Made by a program: the position numbers and the translations under genes. A stretch of 14,854 nt of DNA from CAYJEO01 sp964369355 (GTDB lineage: Bacteria; Bacillota_I; Bacilli_A; RF39; UBA660): contig CAYJEO010000020.1 in NCBI GenBank assembly GCA_964369355.1, forward strand, positions 1-14,854, given 5' to 3'. Shown here in pieces: positions 6,723 to 13,096 of the stretch; the first letter of the stretch is position 1, and every line of letters begins with the position of its first letter. The notes under the pieces are model-generated. The model had not been told where the DNA came from, did not search any database, and was given only the letters and a program-made list of their open reading frames with translations.

Positions 6723-7766
6723 ATGAATTTAATAAAAAAAGTTTCTTTGCTAAACTGTTGTGATAAATTATATACAAGTGCAACTTTTAAAAATAATAAT
6801 TATATTTTTACTTTACCAAATTGTAAATTAATAAATATGTATGATTGCATATTTAATTTAAGTAACAAAATAAATACATGTTCTAAATATACAGTTATTA
6901 CTAATGCAGTAATATATAATCAATTTTTTGTTATAAAGGAAAATGATAATTCAAATATATATATATTAGATTCTTGTTTTAAAGAAATAGATAAAATTTG
7001 TTTAAAGATTCCCAAAAATTATAAAGAGACTATATTATCTATTACTTATAATTATGATTTTAATAAAATAATTATTGCTTCTAAAACTAAATTATTTTCA
7101 GTTACTATTGATGGTTATTTTATTAAAGATGAATTATCAAAAGAAATTATTTCTTTAATAGAAGAAAAAAGTAATAACTCTACTTTATATAAATCAATGA
7201 GTGGTTGTTGTTATACACCTACGCATATAGTTAAAAAAATAAATATTACAGCAATTGGATATTTTTGTGATTATTTATACATAGCATATTATAAAAATAA
7301 TGCTGCTTATATTTTAAAATTATCAAGTAATGGAAGTATTATCGAAAATATTTATATTGATGATGACATTAAAATTAATTCCTTATTTTCCGCTAATAAT
7401 GTTTTAAATTTACTAGTTACTAAAAAAGATTGCTATAACTATGTTTACATTACTTCTATTTGTTGTAAGATATGTCATATAAAAGATGATTGTGAGTGTC
7501 GAGTTGACTATGAATGTGAAACTAAACATTGCCATAATAGCTGTGATGATATAATAAAGTCAATCGCCTGTATGGAAAAAGGATTAGCAAGTGTCCTAAA
7601 TAGTGAAGGAAAAAAAATACAAGCAGGCATTGATAAAGCTGAATGTATGGGAGATTTAATAAAATTAAATGAATCAGTTGCTAAAACCATCGATGAAATT
7701 TCTCATTTAGAACAAATTTTATATAGCAAACTTAAAGTTGCTGTTGTTGATTGCAAAAAAAAGTAA
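6723..7766 (+). CDS. Cysteine-rich protein with C-terminal 'NSEGKKIQ' helical module (347 aa)
   Basis: Function unknown. It contains 22 cysteines, exceptional for such an AT-rich genome. Eight fall between 247 and 274 (CCKIC, CEC, CETKHC and a final NSC), and the CC pairs at 12-13 and 162-163 are also notable. Residues 1-245 are mostly short beta strands separated by turns and could form a propeller-like fold, but no repeat signature is clear. Residues 275-340 form the helical module (DIIKSIACMEKGLASVLNSE, then GKKIQAGI) shared with the divergent 195-aa protein. There is no signal peptide or membrane segment. Dense cysteines with no export signal would fit a disulfide-cross-linked spore coat or exosporium protein; metal binding by the cluster is an alternative. 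Both are inference. Confidence 0.72.
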   Translation: MNLIKKVSLLNCCDKLYTSATFKNNNYIFTLPNCKLINMYDCIFNLSNKINTCSKYTVITNAVIYNQFFVIKENDNSNIYILDSCFKEIDKICLKIPKNYKETILSITYNYDFNKIIIASKTKLFSVTIDGYFIKDELSKEIISLIEEKSNNSTLYKSMSGCCYTPTHIVKKINITAIGYFCDYLYIAYYKNNAAYILKLSSNGSIIENIYIDDDIKINSLFSANNVLNLLVTKKDCYNYVYITSICCKICHIKDDCECRVDYECETKHCHNSCDDIIKSIACMEKGLASVLNSEGKKIQAGIDKAECMGDLIKLNESVAKTIDEISHLEQILYSKLKVAVVDCKKK

Positions 7767-7784
7767 CTATTCAAAGTTACTTTT
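7755..7784. terminator. Bidirectional terminator between convergent genes
   Basis: A ten-base-pair stem AAAAGTAACT/AGTTACTTTT (7759-7768 and 7775-7784) has a six-base loop. The A-run 7755-7762 gives a U-run for the minus strand. On the plus strand only the four T's closing the stem follow, so it should work better for the minus-strand deacetylase gene. The plus gene's TAA (7764-7766) lies in the stem, and the minus gene's stop (7783-7785) touches it. Confidence 0.85.
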
Positions 7785-8868
7785 ATCTTAAATATCTATA
7801 AACAACATTGGTTTGTAATGGTATATTTTGTGCTTGGGATAAAGTTGATACATCAACAACTTGATACCCCATAGAGTATAATCTAGGCAATAGTATTTCA
7901 ATAGCATCTACACTAGTTGAAAATATATCATGAAATAATATAATACTACCTTCTTCTACATTATTAATAACATGGTCTACTAAATCATTTGGATTTTTAT
8001 ATCTCCAGTCATTAGTATCAATATCCCATAATATATAACTATATCCTAATTCATTAATTACTCTATCAGTTAAACTTCCATAAGGAGGTCTTACAATATT
8101 AGAATATTTACCTGTTACTTCAAATAAAATTTGATTTGTTCTATCTAATTCATTTTTAGTACTTTCTAAAGACATGGTTTTAAAAGATGTATGTGAATAT
8201 GCATGTAATCCTATTTCATGTCCATGACTATCAACTTGTTTTATAATATCTTTATATTTATCCATTTCTAAACCTAACATAAAAAATGTTGCATGTACTT
8301 TATTATTTTCTAATACATTTAATAATCTAGGTGTATGTTCTGAATGTGGTCCATCATCAAATGTAATTGCTACTTGTTTTTTTGTTAAATCTATATCATA
8401 TGCAGATTCATTTGTATAATCTAAATATTCAACTGTTTTATAATTTAAGTAATCTTTTATTTCATTATAATAAACTTTTAAGTTATAAGAAAATCCATAG
8501 TTAATTGTTTCATTGTAAAAACCAATTTCCAAATATAAATCTTTAGTAGAATAAGTTTTTAATGTATTTTCTGATAATAATATATCAGTTATATAGGCAG
8601 GATATTTTAAATTAGATATTTCTTTTATTTTAGTATTAAACTTTTCTTTATACTTAGCATTTACTATATCATTTATATTTACATTATCTTGTATAATTAA
8701 ATCCGGAAGTACTTTTACTACTTCTTTTTTTGTTTCTTGTTTTTCTACTTCTTTAAAAAATCTATATGGAATAAAAGATAATAACATAACTAAAATTATT
8801 AATAAAACTATTAATATTATTTTTTGAATTGCTAATGATTTTTTTATTTTCTTATTAATCTTTTCCAT
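7783..8868 (-). CDS. Membrane-anchored polysaccharide deacetylase (NodB homology domain)
   Basis: Predicted metal-dependent N- or O-deacetylase acting on cell-surface polysaccharide or peptidoglycan. It has 361 residues. A basic N-terminus and one membrane segment (about 16-36) anchor it with the catalytic part outside. A region of about 120 residues without a recognised domain precedes the NodB domain (about 164-345). All five motifs are visible: TFDDGPH (169-175; D171 as base and D172 as metal ligand), HAYSH (222-226, metal ligands), RPPYG (260-264), DTNDW (284-288) and LFHD (311-314). The domain therefore looks catalytically intact. There is no ribosome binding site before the ATG at 8866-8868, and the -10 element lies six bases upstream, suggesting a leaderless transcript. 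The substrate (peptidoglycan GlcNAc or MurNAc, or another glycan) cannot be told from sequence. Confidence 0.9.
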   Translation of the reverse strand: MEKINKKIKKSLAIQKIILIVLLIILVMLLSFIPYRFFKEVEKQETKKEVVKVLPDLIIQDNVNINDIVNAKYKEKFNTKIKEISNLKYPAYITDILLSENTLKTYSTKDLYLEIGFYNETINYGFSYNLKVYYNEIKDYLNYKTVEYLDYTNESAYDIDLTKKQVAITFDDGPHSEHTPRLLNVLENNKVHATFFMLGLEMDKYKDIIKQVDSHGHEIGLHAYSHTSFKTMSLESTKNELDRTNQILFEVTGKYSNIVRPPYGSLTDRVINELGYSYILWDIDTNDWRYKNPNDLVDHVINNVEEGSIILFHDIFSTSVDAIEILLPRLYSMGYQVVDVSTLSQAQNIPLQTNVVYRYLR

Positions 8869-8874
8869 AGTATT

Positions 8875-8904
8875 AGTATATCATAAAATGTAAAAAAAAG
8901 TCGA
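8875..8904 (-). promoter_or_regulatory. Extended -10 promoter giving a probable leaderless deacetylase mRNA
   Basis: On the minus strand: TATACT (8875-8880) preceded by TGA, with TCGACT (8899-8904, four of six to TTGACA) at 18-base spacing. Only six bases separate the -10 from the ATG, so transcription should begin at or next to the start codon. The -35 lies within the terminator stem of the upstream operon. Confidence 0.6.
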
Positions 8905-8914
8905 TTACTCGGCT
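8891..8914 (-). terminator. Intrinsic terminator of the cohesin/dockerin operon
   Basis: On the minus strand AGCCGA/UCGACU forms a stem with one C-A mismatch and a GUAA loop (plus 8905-8908), followed by eight U's (plus 8892-8899). The TAA stop of the upstream gene (8905-8907) lies in the loop. Confidence 0.75.
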
Positions 8915-10587
8915 TCTTTTTTTATTTCAACATTAATAATTTCATCTTCTAATTTAGTTCTCTTTTTTACTTTTTTAACTTTTATTGCTTTTATTTTTTG
9001 TTTCTTATTTTTTATTTTAAATATAGCAAATATAATAATAGGAATTAATATTAATACTGCAATTATTATATACCAAATTAAATCAGATTCGTATGGAATT
9101 AATACATAAGAGCTAATTTCACCTGTTGAAGAAGTTGTAAAAATAGTTATAACATCATTAATATTATTAACTACTACTACGGTATCACTTTCTAAAGGTA
9201 TAGCATTTACTTCTATATTTTTTCCAGTATATTCATAATAAAAAGTGCTAGAATCAAAAACTTGTTTTAAACTACCATTTTTTATTTCTAATGATTTTAA
9301 TAAACTAGACTTTTCTTCTAATGATTCTAAACTATATCCTCTCATAACTGTTACAGTATAAGTTTTTATAGTTAAATCTTCTGCTGTTACCTTAATTTCA
9401 TAAAGGTTTTCACCTACTGTTAAAACTTCATTTCCAATTAATTCTGTAGTAGCATATTTTAAATCTGATTTAACAAAATCTAAATTAACTTTATCTACTT
9501 CATAAGGAACCCAAACTAAATAGTTTAGAGTTTCTGAATTAAACGCAGGAGATAACTGTCCAGAAGAAGGCGTTAAAGATGTTAAATTATTATCATTGGA
9601 TAAAGGTTTATTTGGATCTTTACCACGTGTTACTGCTATAACATATTCTTTTACGTTTCCATTTTCTGCTGTTACTCTAATAATAACATTTTGAGTTTCT
9701 TCTGATATGAAATTTTCATTACCTACAGTACTAACACTAGCTTTACTATTATTAACTACTGCATTTATTTTTAAACTAGTAACTTCAAAAGGTACTAATA
9801 ATGAGTAAGATGTTGTATTACCATTAAAGTTAGGTTCTAATGTACCTTCATTAATTACTAAACTTTTTAAAGTATTATCACTACTACGATCATCTTTTCT
9901 ATTAATATTTACAGTATATGTTTTCTTAGAACCACTTTGAGCTGTTACAGTAATTGAAAAACTATTATTTCCATATCCTAAATTTTTAGAACCTGTTCCA
10001 GATAATGTTGCTCCTGATACTGCAGTTGCATTTATAGTAATCGATGTTACATTTGAATCTACTTGTAAACTATAACTAGTTGTACTTGGATTAAAGTTAA
10101 TTGTACCAACCGAAGTTGATAATGATTCTAAATTATTATTATTACTTAAAACAGTTATGTTAGAACTTGCATTATTTCCTGTTACTGCTACTGCATCTGT
10201 ATTACCTATTTCTACATTTGTATAATTTATAGTTGCACTACAAGTTGATCCTACAGATTTAAAATTTACAGTTACTAATTTAGCGTTGGTAAATCCTACT
10301 CCTGACATATCCATGTATGCTAATTTAAAGTTATTTGTACTTATTGGATTTACGTTTGCACTTGCATTAGCACTTGCTACACTAGTAATTTGAATACAAG
10401 CTGTATTTGATGATGAAAAAGTTCCATCTACTGTACCTATTGTTGCACCATTTCCATTTACATAAAATGAAACAGATCCTGATGCTCCTTCTGCTATTGA
10501 TTTATTACCATCAAAACTAGCTGTTGCTGCAAATACATTGCTTGGTATTAAAAAAAGAAGAAGGATGAATAAAGTTTTAAATTTCAT
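8905..10587 (-). CDS. Membrane-anchored cohesin-like protein with cadherin-like beta-sandwich repeats (second scaffold)
   Basis: A predicted cell-surface stalk of 560 residues. A signal peptide ends near A20 (SNVFA). Residues 22-146 resemble a cohesin domain, with a Ca-independent beta-sandwich pattern including AYMDMSGVGF (90-99) and a LVTVNFKSV strand (104-112). Three clear cadherin-like beta-sandwich repeats follow (about 150-230, 237-321, 331-417), each closing with an ITVTAxxGxxKTYxVxxxR pattern. A degenerate fourth repeat (429-497) leads to a membrane segment (503-523) and a short, very basic cytoplasmic tail. There is no LPxTG motif. I chose the ATG at 10585-10587, three codons inside the longest frame, because AAGGA lies eight bases before it. 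It overlaps the upstream gene by 11 bases, so it is translationally coupled to it. The cohesin call is from pattern only and is less certain than for the upstream gene. Confidence 0.78.
   Translation of the reverse strand: MKFKTLFILLLFLIPSNVFAATASFDGNKSIAEGASGSVSFYVNGNGATIGTVDGTFSSSNTACIQITSVASANASANVNPISTNNFKLAYMDMSGVGFTNAKLVTVNFKSVGSTCSATINYTNVEIGNTDAVAVTGNNASSNITVLSNNNNLESLSTSVGTINFNPSTTSYSLQVDSNVTSITINATAVSGATLSGTGSKNLGYGNNSFSITVTAQSGSKKTYTVNINRKDDRSSDNTLKSLVINEGTLEPNFNGNTTSYSLLVPFEVTSLKINAVVNNSKASVSTVGNENFISEETQNVIIRVTAENGNVKEYVIAVTRGKDPNKPLSNDNNLTSLTPSSGQLSPAFNSETLNYLVWVPYEVDKVNLDFVKSDLKYATTELIGNEVLTVGENLYEIKVTAEDLTIKTYTVTVMRGYSLESLEEKSSLLKSLEIKNGSLKQVFDSSTFYYEYTGKNIEVNAIPLESDTVVVVNNINDVITIFTTSSTGEISSYVLIPYESDLIWYIIIAVLILIPIIIFAIFKIKNKKQKIKAIKVKKVKKRTKLEDEIINVEIKKEAE
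9097..10140 (-). repeat. Tandem cadherin-like beta-sandwich repeats in the second scaffold
   Basis: Four repeats of about 70-87 residues each. Each starts with an N-N-x-L-x-S-L motif, has a central S-Y-x-L-x-V-P strand, and ends with a V-T-A-x-x-G-x-x-K-x-Y strand. The last lacks most of the closing motif. Confidence 0.75.
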
Positions 10588-13087
10588 TGTTATCATCCTT
10601 ATGCTTATTTATTAAATTTTCTTTTTGTCTATTTAACATTTCTTGATCATATAAAAATTTTAAAGTTTCTGGATCTTTATTGTTAATAGCATCTATTATT
10701 TCTTCTTTTGTTACGTTGTCATCATAAATTGCTTCTACTGTTTTCATAGGAAGTTTATCTACTTCTTCATGAGTTATAACATTTGTCTCGTTTTCACTTC
10801 CATTTTTAGATCCAAAGTTAAATTCAGGTTTGAATTCTATTATTGTTGGTTGTGGACTCATTTGTTCGATAAATCTTTCATTTTTTTTCTTTGATGCAAT
10901 TATCATTATAATTACACACATAATAATTATTACTACTATCCCAAATAAAATCCAAGGTAATATTAAATATAATAATGATTCACTATGTTCTTTATATACA
11001 TCTAATGTATAGTATCTAACAAAACCATTTTCATCTTCTACTTTAATTAATATAGTATTATTACCTTCTTGTAAATTAGAATTACCTTCTATTGTTACTT
11101 TAGCTTCTTCGTTTAAAGCTGTTGCTTTTAAATCTAGGGAATCAATATCAGTTATAGTTATATCATAATATGTGACTTCAGGATCAAATCCTTTAATTAA
11201 TGAATTATCTAATAAAATTTCTTCTAATTTATTATTTGAAAATAAAGGACTTCTTTCTGCATTAATTGTATATACTCTAATACTTCCATCTTCAGCTGTT
11301 ACTTCTATTTCTATAGTATTCATACCTAAGATAAATCCATTGTTTCCAACTATTTCAGCTTTAGCATCTAAATCATTTAATGTATATTCAATATTTAATG
11401 ATGTTATTTCAAATGGAACTTTTATATTATAACTATTTAAATTTTTATCAAATTCGATTTCATAACCTTTAATAGTTAATGTTTTTAAGTAATTATCATT
11501 TGATTTAGTAGCTACTACTGTTGTAGTACCTTCTTTATTAACATTTACTATATAGTTTTTTATTGTTCCATCTTCTGCTGTTACTTTAATTTTAACAGGG
11601 TTTATCCCTACTACAAAATTTGTATTTCCAGTTATTTCTACTTTAGCTAATTCATGATTTGTTTCTGCTGTTATATTAATTGAATTTACTTCATTTAAAA
11701 CATTAATTGCATATGTAGTTATATCACTTTCAAATTCTGGATTTAATGTATATCCTTCTATTGTAATATTTTTCAAAGTTGCATCTTTTGATTTTTCTAC
11801 TATAACTTCTTCTTGTTTTGTTACATTAATATTATATGTATCAACATCGCCGTTTTCTGCAGTTACTTCAATTGTTATTTTATTTTGTCCAACTACTAAA
11901 TTTGAATTTCCTGCTATTACTACAGTTGATAAGTTATGATTTGCTTCTGCTAGTACTTCTAATTCATTTACTTCAAAAGGAATAACTATTGAATATTCTT
12001 TTGTGTTTGCATTAAATACAGGTGTTAAAGTTTGATTAGTTATAACTAAGTTTTTTAATGTTGTATCATGACTTCTGTTATCTGCTTCTCTTGTTACATT
12101 TATTGTATATGTTTTTGTAGTTCCATTTTCTGCAGTTACTCTAATAGTAATTGCATTAGAACCTACATTTAAACTAGTTGCTCCTGTTGTTGTCATCGTT
12201 GCATTTGAATCTGCTAAAGTAGCATTTACATTTACTTTAGTAATTTCATTTGGAACAGTCACTGAATAAATTGTTGTGTTTGCACTAAAAGTTGGGCTTA
12301 GTGTATACCCTTCAACTGAAAGTGATGATAAATTATTATCTGTACTTCTTGGATCTTCTGCTCTAATTATATTTAGAGTATATGTTTTACTATCTCCATT
12401 CTGTGCTGTTACTGTTATTGTAACAGCGTTAGAACCTACATTTAAATTTTTATTACCAACTCCTGCTAGTGAAGCTGTTGAATCAGCAACTGTTGCTGCT
12501 ACATTTACACTTGTAGTAGTCCAAGGAACATTGACTGTATAACTTGTTGTTGTCGCTACAAAAGCTGGTGTTAGTGTATGTCCTGCTACACTTAAACTTG
12601 CTAAGTTGTTATTACTTGATGCGTTTTGACTAGATACAGTGATTGGGACAACGTTTGTAGTTGCCACGTCACCCCATTCATCTGTTCCTTCTACATTTGT
12701 TGCTGTTATAGTTGAAGTTGCTTCTTTTAAGACTTTAAATTTAAATGTATAAACTACTTGTCTTGAAGTTAAACCACTTCTCCCTGATGTATCCATAAAT
12801 AAATATCTATGGATTGATTCATTATAACTTGCTCCTGGAATAGTTGAACCTGCAGTTGAACTAACCCATTCTAAGTGAGTATCATCAAATTGTAAATCAA
12901 ACGTTAATGATGATAATCCTCCTGATATATCTGTAATTTTATCTGCATAAATACTTACACTTATCTCAGTTCCTACAATCATTTGATTGGGAGCAGTAAA
13001 GTTTAGTTCAGCACTACCTGCACTAACTGTTTGCGCCCCAAAAAATAATGTGATACCAATGACTAAGCTTAAAATAAATTTTTTCAT
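10577..13087 (-). CDS. Membrane-anchored cohesin protein with six cadherin-like repeats and a cytoplasmic tail (first scaffold)
   Basis: A surface scaffold of 836 residues. A signal peptide is cleaved near A23 (TVSA). Residues 25-152 form a cohesin-type domain: NQMIVGTEISVSIYA (34-48), the LTFDLQFDDTHLEWV strand (61-75), FMDTSGRSG (97-105) and VVYTFKFKV (111-119) match the usual cohesin order. Six cadherin-like beta-sandwich repeats follow (about 158-242, 250-333, 340-424, 434-518, 528-611, 617-698), typically ending in ITVTAxNGxxKTYxxNVxR. A membrane segment (705-731) leads to a charged, helical cytoplasmic tail of about 105 residues with no recognised domain. No LPxTG or S-layer-homology motif is present, so anchoring is by the membrane segment. 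The start has a perfect AGGAGG site, placed directly after the stop of the dockerin gene nine bases upstream. The family role of cohesins is calcium-dependent binding of dockerins. Confidence 0.85.
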   Translation of the reverse strand: MKKFILSLVIGITLFFGAQTVSAGSAELNFTAPNQMIVGTEISVSIYADKITDISGGLSSLTFDLQFDDTHLEWVSSTAGSTIPGASYNESIHRYLFMDTSGRSGLTSRQVVYTFKFKVLKEATSTITATNVEGTDEWGDVATTNVVPITVSSQNASSNNNLASLSVAGHTLTPAFVATTTSYTVNVPWTTTSVNVAATVADSTASLAGVGNKNLNVGSNAVTITVTAQNGDSKTYTLNIIRAEDPRSTDNNLSSLSVEGYTLSPTFSANTTIYSVTVPNEITKVNVNATLADSNATMTTTGATSLNVGSNAITIRVTAENGTTKTYTINVTREADNRSHDTTLKNLVITNQTLTPVFNANTKEYSIVIPFEVNELEVLAEANHNLSTVVIAGNSNLVVGQNKITIEVTAENGDVDTYNINVTKQEEVIVEKSKDATLKNITIEGYTLNPEFESDITTYAINVLNEVNSINITAETNHELAKVEITGNTNFVVGINPVKIKVTAEDGTIKNYIVNVNKEGTTTVVATKSNDNYLKTLTIKGYEIEFDKNLNSYNIKVPFEITSLNIEYTLNDLDAKAEIVGNNGFILGMNTIEIEVTAEDGSIRVYTINAERSPLFSNNKLEEILLDNSLIKGFDPEVTYYDITITDIDSLDLKATALNEEAKVTIEGNSNLQEGNNTILIKVEDENGFVRYYTLDVYKEHSESLLYLILPWILFGIVVIIIMCVIIMIIASKKKNERFIEQMSPQPTIIEFKPEFNFGSKNGSENETNVITHEEVDKLPMKTVEAIYDDNVTKEEIIDAINNKDPETLKFLYDQEMLNRQKENLINKHKDDNNEI
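10994..12616 (-). repeat. Six tandem cadherin-like beta-sandwich repeats in the first scaffold
   Basis: Six units with a period of about 83-94 residues. The first three are most alike (NNLxSLSVxGxTLxPxFxAxTTxY pattern); the later ones diverge and are separated by short linkers (for example near 425-433 and 519-527), suggesting older duplications toward the membrane. Confidence 0.8.
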
Positions 13088-13096
13088 AATATCCTC

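Noticed and set aside
12276..12542. Open frame antisense to the first scaffold gene, with others at 11172-11432 and 10830-11012
   Set aside because: They arise from the repetitive composition of the beta-sandwich repeats and the membrane segment; no ribosome binding site or recognisable protein.
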